A program made the position numbers and the translations under genes. DNA of 64,000 nt from Methylobacterium sp. R2-1 (GTDB taxonomy: Bacteria; Pseudomonadota; Alphaproteobacteria; Rhizobiales; Beijerinckiaceae). Positions 1-9,342 of the stretch are shown here, in pieces; positions within the stretch are counted from its first letter, which is position 1; every line of letters begins with the position of its first letter. Where the stretch lies: NCBI RefSeq assembly GCF_014191355.1, contig NZ_JACHWM010000002.1:62001-126000 (forward strand). Reading direction: 5' to 3'. A model generated the notes under the pieces. The model did not search any database. It was not told the origin of the DNA and saw only the letters and a list, made by a program, of their open reading frames with translations.

Positions 1-551
1 CCGTCTCCGACAACCGCGTCTTCGACGTAATGGCCGCTGACGTAGTGCGGCGACAGACGATTGCCCTCAACGAGACCTTCGAGCCGGTTCCCGGCCTCTC
101 GGTCACGCTGTTTTCCGTGCCCGGCAAGGTGCCGCTCTGGCTGGAAGACGCCTCGATGCAGATCGGTGCGGAGACCGAGACCACCGTCGGCACGATGATC
201 GAGGCCGGCGGCAAGCGCCTCGCCTACATTCCCGGCTGCGCCCGGGTAACCGAGGAGCTGAAAGCCCGTGTCGCGGGCGCCGATGCGCTCCTGTTCGACG
301 GCACGGTGCTGGAGGACGACGACATGATCCGCGCCGGTGTCGGCACCAAGACCGGCTGGCGTATGGGCCATATCCAGATCAACGGCGAGACCGGCTCCAT
401 CGCCTCCTTTGCCGATGTCGAGATCGGCCGGCGCGTTTTGATCCACATCAACAACACCAATCCGATCCTGGTCGAGGACTCGCCCGAGCGCGCCAGTGTC
501 GAGGCGCGCGGCTGGACCGTCGCCCATGACGGTCTGACCCTCGATCTCTGA
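1..551 (+). CDS. pqqB: PqqB, PQQ biosynthesis protein B (3' part only)
   Basis: C-terminal part of PqqB, a metallo-beta-lactamase-fold protein needed for pyrroloquinoline quinone synthesis. The reading frame is already open at the left edge (first full codon at position 3), so the first Met at 30 is internal. The visible end has the PqqB pattern of a short SVPGKVPLWLE stretch, GGKRLAYIPGC, ALLFDGT and a closing HINNTNP motif, followed by the usual short tail. It ends 177 bases before pqqCD. pqqA would lie to the left, outside the window. Family assignment is firm; the N-terminal metal-site motif cannot be inspected. Confidence 0.95.
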   Translation, partial: VSDNRVFDVMAADVVRRQTIALNETFEPVPGLSVTLFSVPGKVPLWLEDASMQIGAETETTVGTMIEAGGKRLAYIPGCARVTEELKARVAGADALLFDGTVLEDDDMIRAGVGTKTGWRMGHIQINGETGSIASFADVEIGRRVLIHINNTNPILVEDSPERASVEARGWTVAHDGLTLDL

Positions 552-728
552 TCGGACGCAGAACCGCGCGACAGGGCCGGCCTGGCAATTTAGTGCCGGA
601 CTGAATATATTTTGCACGATACAATCGCGCGGCGGCGGCCCTGCCTTTCTCGGTGCGGGGCTCCATCTAGAAAAGCTCCAACGAGCCTCATCGGAAACGC
701 GACTCGAAGCCCGGGGAAACCGAACGCC

Positions 729-1826
729 ATGACCGCCCAATTCCCGCCGCCCGTCCCGGAATTCGAGCAACGCCTGCTGAGCCACGAGGAGCTTGAGGCG
801 GCGCTCCGCGACATCGGCGCGCGGCGCTACCACAACCTCCACCCGTTCCACCGCCTGCTGCACGACGGCAAACTCTCGAAGGATCAGGTGCGGGCCTGGG
901 CGCTCAACCGCTACTATTACCAGGCGATGATCCCGGTGAAGGATGCCGCGCTGCTGGCCCGCCTGCCGGACGCGCAGCTTCGCCGGATCTGGCGTCAGCG
1001 CATCGTCGATCACGACGGCGACTTCGAGGGCGACGGCGGCATCGAGCGCTGGCTCAAGCTCGCGGAAGGGGTGGGTTTCGAACGCGACTACGTTCTCTCG
1101 ACCAAGGGCATCCTGTCCGCGACCCGCTTCTCGGTCGATGCCTACGTCCACTTCGTCTCCGAGCGCTCGCTTCTCGAAGCCATCGCCTCCTCGCTGACCG
1201 AGATGTTCTCGCCGACGATCATCTCCGAGCGCGTCGCCGGGATGCTGAAGAACTACGACTTCATCACCAAGGAGACGCTGGCCTACTTCGACAAGCGCCT
1301 GACCCAGGCCCCGCGGGACGCCGACTTCGCCCTCGACTACGTCAAGCGGCACGCCACCACGCCCGAGATGCAGCGGGCGGCCATGGATGCGCTGACCTTC
1401 AAGTGCAACGTGCTTTGGACGCAGCTCGACGCACTCTACTTCGCCTACGTCGCCCCCGGCATGGTGCCGCCGGACGCGTGGCAGCCGGGGGAGGGCCTTG
1501 TTGCCGAGAATACCGCCCAGGCCAGTTCCGCGGCTGCGGCGGGGGCACCGGCGGCCTTCTCGGGCAGCGACGTGCCGCGCCTGCCCCGCGGCGTGCGCCT
1601 GCGCTTCGATGAGGTGCGCAACAAGCATGTGCTGCTCGCACCCGAGCGCACCTTCGACCTCGACGACAACGCCGTTGCGGTCCTCAAGCTCGTCGATGGC
1701 CAGAACACGGTCTCGCAGATCGCCCGCATCCTGGGCCAGACCTACGACGCCGATCCGGCCGTCATTGAGGCCGACATCCTCCCGATGCTGGCCGGTCTCG
1801 CACAAAAAAGGGTTCTGGAGCGATGA
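729..1826 (+). CDS. pqqCD: PqqCD, fused PQQ synthase and PqqD peptide chaperone
   Basis: Bifunctional PQQ protein of 365 residues. Residues about 1-251 are PqqC, the cofactorless oxidase that closes the ring and completes PQQ ([10 protein letters not shown] and NRYYYQ near the N terminus). Residues about 280-365 are PqqD, which binds the PqqA peptide and presents it to PqqE. An Ala/Gly-rich linker of about 28 residues joins them. This fusion is characteristic of Methylobacterium/Methylorubrum. The ATG at 729 (MTAQFPPP) is preferred because PqqC homology starts there; the frame stays open upstream to about 612 but that stretch is not PqqC-like. The stop overlaps the pqqE start in an ATGA. Confidence 0.95.
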   Translation: MTAQFPPPVPEFEQRLLSHEELEAALRDIGARRYHNLHPFHRLLHDGKLSKDQVRAWALNRYYYQAMIPVKDAALLARLPDAQLRRIWRQRIVDHDGDFEGDGGIERWLKLAEGVGFERDYVLSTKGILSATRFSVDAYVHFVSERSLLEAIASSLTEMFSPTIISERVAGMLKNYDFITKETLAYFDKRLTQAPRDADFALDYVKRHATTPEMQRAAMDALTFKCNVLWTQLDALYFAYVAPGMVPPDAWQPGEGLVAENTAQASSAAAAGAPAAFSGSDVPRLPRGVRLRFDEVRNKHVLLAPERTFDLDDNAVAVLKLVDGQNTVSQIARILGQTYDADPAVIEADILPMLAGLAQKRVLER

Positions 1827-2977
1827 ATGCACCGACCCCCGCCCCCTCCCCCGCGGAAGTGATTCCGGCGCCCGTGGGTCTGCTCGCCGAGCTGACCCAC
1901 CGCTGCCCGCTGCGCTGCCCCTATTGCTCGAACCCGCTGGAGCTCGACCGACGCTCGGCCGAGCTCGATACGCAGACATGGCTGCGGGTGCTGACGGAGG
2001 CGGCGGGGCTCGGCGTGCTTCACGTTCACCTCTCCGGCGGCGAGCCGACGGCCCGCCCGGACATCGTCGAGATCACGGCCAAATGCGCCGAACTCGGCCT
2101 CTACTCGAACCTGATCACCTCCGGCGTCGGCGGGGCACTCGCCAAGCTCGACGCGCTCTACGATGTCGGCCTCGACCACGTGCAGCTCTCGGTGCAGGGG
2201 GTCGATGCGGCGAATGCCGAAAAAATCGGTGGGCTCAAGAACGCGCAGCCCCAAAAGATGCAGTTCGCCGCGCGCGTCACCGAGCTCGGCCTGCCGCTGA
2301 CGCTGAACTCGGTGATCCACCGCGGCAACATCCACGAGGTGCCGGGCTTCATCGACCTCGCGGTCAAGCTCGGCGCCAAGCGGCTGGAAGTGGCCCATAC
2401 CCAGTATTACGGCTGGGCCTACGTCAACCGCGCCGCGCTGATGCCGGACAAGGCCCAGGTCGACGAATCGATCCGCATCGTCGAGGCCGCGCGCGAGCGC
2501 CTGAAGGGCCAGCTCGTCATCGACCTCGTCGTGCCGGACTACTATGCCAAGTACCCGAAGGCCTGCGCCGGCGGCTGGGGCCGCAAGTTGATGAACGTGA
2601 CGCCGCAGGGCAAGGTTCTCCCGTGTCACGCTGCCGAGACCATTCCAGGCCTCGAATTCTGGTACGTCAGCGACCACTCGCTCGGCGACATCTGGACGAA
2701 GTCCCCGGCCTTTGCCGCCTATCGCGGCACGTCCTGGATGAAGGAGCCCTGCCGCTCCTGCGAACGGCGCGAGAAGGATTGGGGCGGTTGCCGCTGCCAG
2801 GCGCTGGCACTCACGGGTGACGCCGCCAACACGGATCCGGCCTGCTCCCTTTCGCCGCTGCACGCGAAAATGCGGGATCTTGCCAAGGAAGAGGCTGCCG
2901 AGACCCCGCCCGATTATATATACCGCAGCATCGGGACGAATGTGCAAAACCCCCTGAGCGAAAAGGCACCCCTTTGA
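1823..2977 (+). CDS. pqqE: PqqE, radical SAM PqqA peptide cyclase
   Basis: Radical SAM/SPASM enzyme, 384 residues, that makes the first Glu-Tyr carbon-carbon crosslink in the PqqA peptide. The CxxxCxxC cluster motif is at Cys28-Cys32-Cys35 (CPLRCPYC). The C-terminal SPASM region supplies further cysteines (PCHAAE, CRSCERR, GGCRC, ACSL). Its start overlaps pqqCD by four bases, which suits the physical PqqD-PqqE partnership. Its stop overlaps a TTG start for the next gene (TTGA), so the operon seems to continue into two secreted proteins. Confidence 0.97.
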   Translation: MNAPTPAPSPAEVIPAPVGLLAELTHRCPLRCPYCSNPLELDRRSAELDTQTWLRVLTEAAGLGVLHVHLSGGEPTARPDIVEITAKCAELGLYSNLITSGVGGALAKLDALYDVGLDHVQLSVQGVDAANAEKIGGLKNAQPQKMQFAARVTELGLPLTLNSVIHRGNIHEVPGFIDLAVKLGAKRLEVAHTQYYGWAYVNRAALMPDKAQVDESIRIVEAARERLKGQLVIDLVVPDYYAKYPKACAGGWGRKLMNVTPQGKVLPCHAAETIPGLEFWYVSDHSLGDIWTKSPAFAAYRGTSWMKEPCRSCERREKDWGGCRCQALALTGDAANTDPACSLSPLHAKMRDLAKEEAAETPPDYIYRSIGTNVQNPLSEKAPL

Positions 2978-3708
2978 GACGGACTATCCTGGCGGCCGCC
3001 CTCACGGCGGCTCTCTCGACGACGCTTCTTGCGACCACGCCCCTCGCCTGGGCGGCCTCCGACACCGCCCCGGCGACCAAGGATACCGCCAGGGACGCGG
3101 CCGCAACGCCGAATGCAGGCGACCTGCTCTTCGAGCAGCCGCAGATGAAGAACACGACGCCCGGCAGCACGCTGACCTACGACTACCTGCGCCGCAGCGG
3201 GATCGTGAAAGGCCCTTACGGCCCGCCGCTCAACGACGCGATCAAGCTCACGGTCGAACCCGGCAAGAGCGCCGAGAGCCGCGACATCCGCGTGCAGATG
3301 TTCTCCGGCGGCAACCGCGTCCCCGCCGGTCCCTTCGCCGACATGGCCGGCAATCCCGTGCTGAGCCTGTTTCTGGAGAACCATCTGAAGGGTCTCGCCG
3401 GCCTGCTCGAGGCCAATCCGCGCTACATCAAGAACGCGATCCGCAAGGGTCTGCGCGAGAAGGCGACCGTCACCCCCGTCCAGGTCGATTTCAAGGGCCG
3501 CAAGGTCGAGGGCTGGCGCGTCGAGATGAAGCCCTTCGAGGGTGACGCGCAGACCGAGCGGATGCGCGGTTTCGAAACCACCACCTACACCTTCGTCGTT
3601 GCGCCGGAAGTTCCGGGCGAAATCGTTTCGCTCGAGGCACGAACCCTCAAGCCCGATGGCGGCGAACTCCTCGAAGAGAGGCTCGATTATGACCAGAAGG
3701 ATTCCTGA
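2974..3708 (+). CDS. secreted protein of unknown function, coupled to pqqE
   Basis: Protein of 244 residues, not recognised as a characterised family. A signal peptide is clear (basic MRRT, Ala/Leu-rich core, LAWAAS cleavage region near residue 28). The mature part begins with a Thr/Ala-rich stretch, then [11 protein letters not shown] and a mixed beta-type domain with no cysteine, haem or metal motif. The start is a TTG overlapping the pqqE stop; I see no other well-placed start near the signal peptide. Its 3' end overlaps the next gene by 20 bases. Location at the end of a pqq operon suggests a periplasmic role linked to PQQ or its dehydrogenases; that is inference. Confidence 0.75.
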   Translation: MRRTILAAALTAALSTTLLATTPLAWAASDTAPATKDTARDAAATPNAGDLLFEQPQMKNTTPGSTLTYDYLRRSGIVKGPYGPPLNDAIKLTVEPGKSAESRDIRVQMFSGGNRVPAGPFADMAGNPVLSLFLENHLKGLAGLLEANPRYIKNAIRKGLREKATVTPVQVDFKGRKVEGWRVEMKPFEGDAQTERMRGFETTTYTFVVAPEVPGEIVSLEARTLKPDGGELLEERLDYDQKDS

Positions 3709-4054
3709 GGTCGCGCTCGTCGCGGCACTCGCGGCGGCTCTCCTCGCCGCGCCCGCGCGCGCCGACGAGAACGACTACCCGACCGATGCGCGGGCCGATT
3801 ACGTGTTCGGCTGCATGGCCGCCAACGGTCAGACCCGTGAGGCGCTGGAGAAATGCTCCTGCTCCCTCGACGCGCTCGCCTCGATCCTGCCCTACGACAA
3901 ATACGTGCAGGCGAGCACCATCCTCTCGATGCGTCAGGGCATCGGTCAGCGCACTACGGCGTTCAAAGCGACCAAGATGTTCGACGACAAGGTGGCCGAC
4001 CTTCGCCGCGCTCAGGCCGAGGCGGAGATCCGCTGCTATCGCGGTGCCTCCTGA
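3689..4054 (+). CDS. small secreted cysteine-containing protein of unknown function
   Basis: Protein of 121 residues with a signal peptide (MTRR, long Ala/Leu core, APARADE cleavage region near residue 26). The mature domain is small and helical with four cysteines: FGCMA, then a CSC pair about 14 residues on, and a final Cys five residues before the end (RCYRGAS). Such spacing suggests two disulfides. It lacks CxxCH, so it is not a c-type cytochrome. ATG 3689 is chosen because it opens the signal peptide; it lies inside the end of the previous gene, implying coupled translation. Function unknown. Confidence 0.75.
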   Translation: MTRRIPEVALVAALAAALLAAPARADENDYPTDARADYVFGCMAANGQTREALEKCSCSLDALASILPYDKYVQASTILSMRQGIGQRTTAFKATKMFDDKVADLRRAQAEAEIRCYRGAS

Positions 4055-4165
4055 GGCGCACTGGGACGATGATGACGCCAGGGCGGCGCTTCAGCGGATT
4101 GGATCTGGCGAAACCCTGCCAGAGGGGCTAGGCCGGCACACCCGGCCAGAGACCTTCAATCCGCG

Positions 4166-5035
4166 ATGCCGCCCGACGCCCCTCCCCCACCCTCGCGCCT
4201 GAAGACCCTGCTGCCCGAACTCGGCCGGCGCACGCTGGTGATGGGCATCCTCAACGTCACGCCGGACTCGTTCTCGGACGGAGGTCGTTTCGAGGGCGTC
4301 GAGGCGGCGCGCGCCCAGGCCGCGGCGCTGACGGAAGCCGGCGCCCACATCCTCGACATCGGCGGCGAATCGACCCGGCCCGGCCACACGCCGGTGCCGG
4401 CAGCAGAAGAACAGGCCCGTGTCCTGCCCGTGATCCAGGCCGTGGCGCCGGGGCTGTCCGTCCCGATCTCGATCGACACCTACAAGGCGTCCACGGCGGA
4501 GGCCGCGCTGAAGGCAGGCGCCACTATCGTCAACGATGTCTGGGGCCTGCAGCGCGAGCCGGACATCGCCCGCGTGGCGGCCGACCACGGCGCCCCGGTC
4601 ATCGTCATGCACAACCGCGAGACGGTCGACGGTTCGCTCGACATCGTCGCCGACATGCTGCGCTTCTTCGAGCGCTCGCTGGACATCGCCCGCCGCGCCG
4701 GTATTCCGGACGGCGACATCGTGCTCGATCCCGGCATCGGTTTCGGCAAAAGCTGGGAGCAGCATCTCGAAGCCCTGCGCCGGCTTCCCGAGATCCGCGC
4801 CCTCGGCTTCCCCCTCCTTGTCGGCGTCTCGCGGAAAAGCCTGCTCGGGCGGCTGCACGACCGGGAGACGGCACCGCGCGACCGGCTCAATGGGTCGCTC
4901 GCCGCGCACGTGCTCGCCGGCTCGCTCGGCGCCGACATCGTGCGCGTCCACGACGTGGCGCCGCATGTCGAGGCGCTGCGGGTGCTCGACGCGGTGATGC
5001 GCCCGAACGTGGCGCCTGGGACCGTTCATGGCTGA
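4166..5035 (+). CDS. folP: dihydropteroate synthase
   Basis: Joins p-aminobenzoate to hydroxymethyl-dihydropterin pyrophosphate in folate synthesis. 289 residues, a TIM barrel with the first signature GILNVTPDSFSDGG near residue 29, IDIGGESTRPG, the DPGIGFGK phosphate/pterin region and VGVSRKS near the end. First of a three-gene folate set; its 3' end overlaps folB by eight bases. Folate supply matters here because the serine cycle takes C1 units on tetrahydrofolate. Confidence 0.97.
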   Translation: MPPDAPPPPSRLKTLLPELGRRTLVMGILNVTPDSFSDGGRFEGVEAARAQAAALTEAGAHILDIGGESTRPGHTPVPAAEEQARVLPVIQAVAPGLSVPISIDTYKASTAEAALKAGATIVNDVWGLQREPDIARVAADHGAPVIVMHNRETVDGSLDIVADMLRFFERSLDIARRAGIPDGDIVLDPGIGFGKSWEQHLEALRRLPEIRALGFPLLVGVSRKSLLGRLHDRETAPRDRLNGSLAAHVLAGSLGADIVRVHDVAPHVEALRVLDAVMRPNVAPGTVHG

Positions 5036-5420
5036 CCGAATCCTCGTCCACCGCCTCGCGGTCTTCGCCCGTCATGGCGTGCTGCCGGAGGAGGAGCGGC
5101 TCGGCCAGCGCTTCTACATCTCGCTCGAATGCCGCCTCGACCTTTCGCAGGCCGGCCGCAGCGATGATGTGGCCGCCACCGTGAGCTACGCGGACCTCGC
5201 CGAAATCGCCCTCGACATCGCCACCAACCGGCGCTTCGCCCTGATCGAGGCTCTGGCCGAGGCGATTGCCGAGACCTGCCTCGCGCGCTTCCCCCGCATC
5301 GAGACGATCACGGTGCGGATCGACAAGCCGAGCGCGCCGATCCCCGCCATCCTCGACTACGCGGCCATCGAGATCGTGCGGGGCCGGCCCGGCAAAGCCT
5401 CGACGACGGAGGAGAGATGA
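5028..5420 (+). CDS. folB: dihydroneopterin aldolase
   Basis: Cytosolic enzyme of folate synthesis that converts 7,8-dihydroneopterin to 6-hydroxymethyl-dihydropterin. 130 residues, normal for FolB, with the typical opening (LAVFARHGVLPEE) and the tail pattern in which IRIDKPSAPIP-like residues precede the final strand. It overlaps folP upstream and shares four bases (ATGA) with folK downstream, so the three are one operon. Confidence 0.95.
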   Translation: MADRILVHRLAVFARHGVLPEEERLGQRFYISLECRLDLSQAGRSDDVAATVSYADLAEIALDIATNRRFALIEALAEAIAETCLARFPRIETITVRIDKPSAPIPAILDYAAIEIVRGRPGKASTTEER

Positions 5421-5893
5421 CGCGCGCCTATCTCGGACTCGGCAGCAATATCGGCGACAAGGCCGCGAGGCTCGCCCAGGCCGTCGAGCGCCTCGCGGCG
5501 ACGCCCGGCATCCGGGTCACGGCGCGCTCCTCCGATTACCGCACACCGCCCTGGGGCGACACGGACCAGGATTGGTTTCTCAACGCGGCGGCCGCCATCG
5601 ACACCACGTTGACGCCGCACGAATTGCTCGAGGTCTGTCTGTCGATCGAGGCAGCGCTCGGTCGCGTCCGCGAGCGTCGTTGGGGACCGCGGGTGATCGA
5701 CATCGACGTTCTAGCCTACGAGGGGGCGCAGGTCTCCGACGAGCGCCTCGTGCTGCCGCACCGCTTCGTGCGCGAGCGGGCCTTCGTGCTGGTGCCGCTC
5801 GCCGAGATCGCCCCCGAACTCGTCATCGGCGGTGAGACGGTCGCGGAGGCTCTGGCCAAGCTCGACCCGACGGGGATCGAACGCGTCGAATAA
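5417..5893 (+). CDS. folK: HPPK, hydroxymethyl-dihydropterin pyrophosphokinase
   Basis: Transfers pyrophosphate from ATP to 6-hydroxymethyl-dihydropterin, making the FolP substrate. 158 residues. Diagnostic HPPK elements are LGLGSNIGDK at the N terminus and the RERRWGPRVIDIDVL signature near residues 84-98, followed by LPHRFVRERAFVL. Last gene of folP-folB-folK; a strong hairpin terminator follows within a few bases of the stop. Confidence 0.96.
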   Translation: MTRAYLGLGSNIGDKAARLAQAVERLAATPGIRVTARSSDYRTPPWGDTDQDWFLNAAAAIDTTLTPHELLEVCLSIEAALGRVRERRWGPRVIDIDVLAYEGAQVSDERLVLPHRFVRERAFVLVPLAEIAPELVIGGETVAEALAKLDPTGIERVE

Positions 5894-5895
5894 AA

Positions 5896-5921
5896 AAGGC
5901 CCGAACCGAGGTTCGGGCCTT
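5896..5921. terminator. bidirectional terminator between folK and xoxJ
   Basis: Perfect 12-base inverted repeat (5896-5907 with 5910-5921; effectively an 11-bp stem with a four-base loop). An A run on the plus strand at 5892-5897 becomes a T run for minus-strand transcripts. It lies between convergent folK and xoxJ and can serve both. Confidence 0.85.
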
Positions 5922-5938
5922 CGCATCGAAATCCGCGA

Positions 5939-6793
5939 TCATTCCTCCGCCGCACCGAGAGGCTTGTTGTCCTCCTCGGCCAGCAGCGGCACCTCGTAGT
6001 CCCGCAGCACCTTCTCGATATCGGCCTTGCGCTTACGCAGGACGGTGTTGAGGCTGCGCTTCCAGTCGTTCTCGTTCTGGCGCACGCCCATCGAGACCCG
6101 GAAGGTCAAGGGCGGTCGCGACGGCTCGTTGAGGAGCGGCACCACGTCCATCGGCATGCCGCTCTGCTTGGCCAGCCAGCCCGCGGCCGGTCCCCAGAGG
6201 ATCGCCACATCGATCTTCTTCTCGGCGAGATCGGCAATCACTTCCGCAGCCACCGTCTGATGCTTGCGATCGGATCCGAAAGCGTAGGGAGCGTAGGCGT
6301 GAATACGTTCGCCGACGAGCTTCAGCTCGCTCAGGCGGTTGGAGGGCGGCGTGCCAGCGATGATGCCGATCTGCCGATCCTTCAGCCGCGGGTCGTCGAG
6401 ACTCTTGATGTCCGACATTTCGCCCTTGCGGGAGACCAGGACGTAGGCCGACCGATAATAGGGATTGGTCGCCTGAACGATATCACCGCCGGACGTGCCG
6501 ATGATCAGATCGCACAGGCCGGTCCCGAGGGTGTTGCGAACGAAACCGGGCCCCTGGGTAAGCCAATAGTAGCGCAGCTTCACCTTCAGTTCGTCGGCGA
6601 CGATCTGTGCGATCTTGTTCTCGAAGCCGTCTCCCTTGCGCTCGGAGAAGGGCATGTTGCCGGGATCGCTGCAGACGCGCAGGACATCCTGCGTGACCAG
6701 ATCCGGCAGGTGCTGCGCCTGGACGGGCCGCGCCCCTGCTGACAGCAGGAGCGCGGCGGCCGTGATCGAAACGAGGGAGCTCGAGCGGGTCAT
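5939..6793 (-). CDS. xoxJ: XoxJ, periplasmic binding-protein-like partner of XoxF
   Basis: Homologue of MxaJ/XoxJ, a solute-binding-protein-3 fold protein thought to help mature or activate the lanthanide methanol dehydrogenase rather than import a solute. It has a signal peptide (TRSSSLVSITAAALLLSAGARPVQAQ), then the family opening VLRVCSDPGNMPFSE, and GTSGGD and AILWGPAAGWL motifs. The start at 6793 overlaps the xoxG stop as TGATG; an alternative ATG at 6808 adds five residues but has its Shine-Dalgarno too close. About 284 residues. Last gene of xoxFGJ. Confidence 0.92.
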   Translation of the reverse strand: MTRSSSLVSITAAALLLSAGARPVQAQHLPDLVTQDVLRVCSDPGNMPFSERKGDGFENKIAQIVADELKVKLRYYWLTQGPGFVRNTLGTGLCDLIIGTSGGDIVQATNPYYRSAYVLVSRKGEMSDIKSLDDPRLKDRQIGIIAGTPPSNRLSELKLVGERIHAYAPYAFGSDRKHQTVAAEVIADLAEKKIDVAILWGPAAGWLAKQSGMPMDVVPLLNEPSRPPLTFRVSMGVRQNENDWKRSLNTVLRKRKADIEKVLRDYEVPLLAEEDNKPLGAAEE

Positions 6794-7413
6794 CAGCCGC
6801 CGAGGCATTCCTTCTCGACCGTCTTGGCGCTGTCGGGCTTCTCTTCCTTCTCACCCGGACGCGCGCGACCCCAGGCGCCGGCGGCGCGGGCCCGCAGGTA
6901 GACGTAGAGGTCGTTGGCGTAGCACATGACGTTCTTGTTATCGCCGAAGGCAGGCATCACCTGATTGGCGGTGTTGCTGACCTCCTGCTTGCCGCCGGCA
7001 AGGATGCCGTAGAACTCCTCGTAGGAGAGGCGCTTCAGCGAGTCCTTGAGAGCGGGGGCGTAGGTCGAGCCCATGCCGTCCGGGCCGTGGCAGACGTGGC
7101 ACTCGGCGTGATAACGGCGGTACCCGGAATAAGTGTACCAATCGACCTTCTTGCCGTCGTTGGTGATGTGGAAGGTCGGGTGACCGTCCTTGTCGAGATA
7201 CTTGCCGTCCTCTTCTTTCACCGCAGCCGCGGCCTTAAGAACAGGCTCGTCGATCTCCTTGGCATTCGGATCGAGCTTGTTGGCGAGTTCCGGCTTGGCA
7301 TCCTGTGCGAAGACGGCGGTCGCGGTCGGAACCGCTCCGAGCAGGGCCGCACCGACGAGACCAAGAACAGCGGTTCTTTTTATCGAAGACAACGACGTTT
7401 CTCCCGAGACCAT
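6793..7413 (-). CDS. xoxG: XoxG, c-type cytochrome electron acceptor for XoxF
   Basis: Periplasmic cytochrome c(L)-type protein that takes electrons from XoxF. Single haem motif CHVCH (Cys105, Cys108, His109 from the chosen start), a downstream NQVMPAFGD segment giving the probable Met ligand, and MCYANDLYVYLRAR typical of methanol dehydrogenase cytochromes. A signal peptide starts around IKRTAVLGLVGAALLG. The start is uncertain: ATGs at 7449, 7431 and 7413 are in frame and none has a strong ribosome site; 7413 gives the most normal signal peptide length. Directly upstream of xoxJ. Confidence 0.93.
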   Translation of the reverse strand: MVSGETSLSSIKRTAVLGLVGAALLGAVPTATAVFAQDAKPELANKLDPNAKEIDEPVLKAAAAVKEEDGKYLDKDGHPTFHITNDGKKVDWYTYSGYRRYHAECHVCHGPDGMGSTYAPALKDSLKRLSYEEFYGILAGGKQEVSNTANQVMPAFGDNKNVMCYANDLYVYLRARAAGAWGRARPGEKEEKPDSAKTVEKECLGG

Positions 7414-7483
7414 GATGTTGCGCCGCAGCATAGATCGTGCGGCTACCAAGCAGGCCCTACAGCATAATCATAAAATCATAAAG

Positions 7484-7509
7484 ATGCCGGCGCGATTTCC
7501 CGCGCCGGC
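7484..7509 (-). terminator. hairpin between xoxF and xoxG
   Basis: Ten-bp GC-rich stem (7484-7493 with 7500-7509) and six-base loop. Reading on the minus strand it is followed by a T-rich stretch (complement of the A/T-rich 7465-7482). It lies 28 bases after the xoxF stop and before xoxG, so it looks like an intra-operon terminator or mRNA stabiliser that lowers xoxGJ relative to xoxF. Confidence 0.7.
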
Positions 7510-7536
7510 ACCCTTAGGCTCAGTGTCGCAAGCGAC

Positions 7537-9342
7537 TTAGTTGTTGGGCAGAGCGAAGACCGTCAGCTGGCCACCGAGGTTGGTGTAGCTCGACAGGGCC
7601 GCGTAGCCGCCCACCGCGCCGAGACCGGCGTTCGGGTCGGTCAGGCCGGCCGCGAGGCCGATGCCGGCCCAGCCGCCGACGCCCGAGAGCACGGCGATGT
7701 GCTGCTTGCCCTTGTGCTCGTAGGTCATCACGTTGCCGATGATGCCCGACGGGGTCTTGAACTTGTACAGTTCCTTGCCCGACTTCGAGTCGACGGCCTT
7801 CAGGTAGCCTTCCAGCGTGCCGTAGAAGACCACGTCACCGGCGGTAGCCAGCGCGCCGCCCCAGGCCGAGAACTGCTCGGGGTTCGACCACTTGATCTTA
7901 CCGTTCACGCCATCCCAGGCGATGAAGTTACCCATGCCGCCGTGCGAGCCGGGAGCCGGGTACATCGAGAGGGTCGCACCGACGTAGGGCTGGCCCGGGG
8001 TGTAGGTCACCCGGAACGGCTCGTAGTCCATGCAGACGTGGTTGGTGGGCACGTAGAACAGGTTGGTCTTGGGCGAGAAGGCCGCCGGCTGCTGGTCCTT
8101 CGAACCGAGCGCCGCCGGGCAGATGCCCTTCGAGTTCACGTCCTCGCCGTTCTGCTCGGTCGAGTACTTCGACACGACCAGCGGACGGCCATAGGTCTTG
8201 GAACCCTTGTCCATGTCGACCTTGGTGGCCCAGTTCACGACCGGATCGTACTTCTCGGCGACGAGCAGTTCGCCGGTGGCGCGATCGAGCGTGTAGCCGA
8301 AGCCGTTACGGTCGAAGTGCGTCAGGAGCGGGCGCTCCTTGCCGTCCACCTTCTGATCCGTGAGGATCATCTCGTTGATGCCGTCGTAGTCCCACTCGTC
8401 GTGCGGGGTCATCTGGTAGACCCACTTGGCCATGCCGGTGTCCGGGTTACGCGCCCAGATCGTCATGGACCACTTGTTGTCGCCCGGACGCTGCTTCGGG
8501 TTCCAGGTCGAGGGGTTGCCCGAGCCGTAGTAGAAGAGGTCGAGCTTGGGATCGTAGGAGAACCAGCCCCAGGTGCAGCCGCCGCCAGTCTTCCACTGAT
8601 CGCCTTCCCAGGTCTTCAGCGAGGAGTCCTTGCCGACCGGCTTGCCGAGAGAGGTGGTCTTCTCGGGGTCCATGATCATGTCGGCGTCGGGGCCCTGGGA
8701 GTGGCCGCGCCACACCTTCTTGCCCGACTTCAGGTCGTAGGCGGTGACGTGGCAGTTCACGCCGAACTCGCCGCCGGAGATGCCGACGATGACCTTGTCC
8801 TTCACCGGGAGAACGGTGGCGGTGTTGGTCTCACCCTTGGACGGGTCGCCGTTCTTGACCGACCAGTTGACCTTGCCGGTCTTGGCATCGAGCGACACGA
8901 GCGTGGTGTCGGCCTGGTGCAGGAGGATGGCGCCGTCGGCGTAGGCCAGACCACGGTTGACCGTGTCACAGCACATCACCGGGATCACGGACGGATCCTG
9001 CTTGGGCTCGTACTTCCACACGATCTTGGCGCCCTGGTCGAGGTCCAGCGCGTAGACGATGTTCGGGAAGGGCGTGTGGACGTACATGATGTTGCCGACG
9101 ACGAGCGGGGAGCCCTCGTGGCCGCGCAGCACGCCGGTCGAGAAGGTCCAGGCAACCTGGAGGTTCTTGACGTTGTTGGCGTTGATCTGGTCGAGCTTGG
9201 AATAGCGGGTGTTGGCGTAGTCAACGGTCTGAAGAACCTGCTCCGCCGGGTTGGCGATGCCCTTCATAACGCTTTCGTTGGCCAGGGCCGGGCTCGCAGC
9301 AGCGAGACCCGCACCGAGGGCGAGAAGATGTACCGCTCTCAT
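7537..9342 (-). CDS. xoxF: XoxF, lanthanide-dependent PQQ methanol dehydrogenase
   Basis: Periplasmic quinoprotein oxidising methanol (and formaldehyde in this clade) with PQQ and a lanthanide ion. 601 residues including a signal peptide of about 21 (LAAASPALA). Vicinal cysteines that stack on PQQ are Cys124-Cys125. Metal ligands are Glu192 (GGEFG), Asn276 (SGNPS), Asp318 and the extra Asp320. The DYD motif at 318-320 separates lanthanide XoxF from calcium MxaF, which has Ala at the last position. The ribosome site GGAGG sits just before the ATG at 9342. Known biology of the family: expression is strongly controlled by lanthanide supply. First gene of xoxFGJ. Confidence 0.98.
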   Translation of the reverse strand: MRAVHLLALGAGLAAASPALANESVMKGIANPAEQVLQTVDYANTRYSKLDQINANNVKNLQVAWTFSTGVLRGHEGSPLVVGNIMYVHTPFPNIVYALDLDQGAKIVWKYEPKQDPSVIPVMCCDTVNRGLAYADGAILLHQADTTLVSLDAKTGKVNWSVKNGDPSKGETNTATVLPVKDKVIVGISGGEFGVNCHVTAYDLKSGKKVWRGHSQGPDADMIMDPEKTTSLGKPVGKDSSLKTWEGDQWKTGGGCTWGWFSYDPKLDLFYYGSGNPSTWNPKQRPGDNKWSMTIWARNPDTGMAKWVYQMTPHDEWDYDGINEMILTDQKVDGKERPLLTHFDRNGFGYTLDRATGELLVAEKYDPVVNWATKVDMDKGSKTYGRPLVVSKYSTEQNGEDVNSKGICPAALGSKDQQPAAFSPKTNLFYVPTNHVCMDYEPFRVTYTPGQPYVGATLSMYPAPGSHGGMGNFIAWDGVNGKIKWSNPEQFSAWGGALATAGDVVFYGTLEGYLKAVDSKSGKELYKFKTPSGIIGNVMTYEHKGKQHIAVLSGVGGWAGIGLAAGLTDPNAGLGAVGGYAALSSYTNLGGQLTVFALPNN

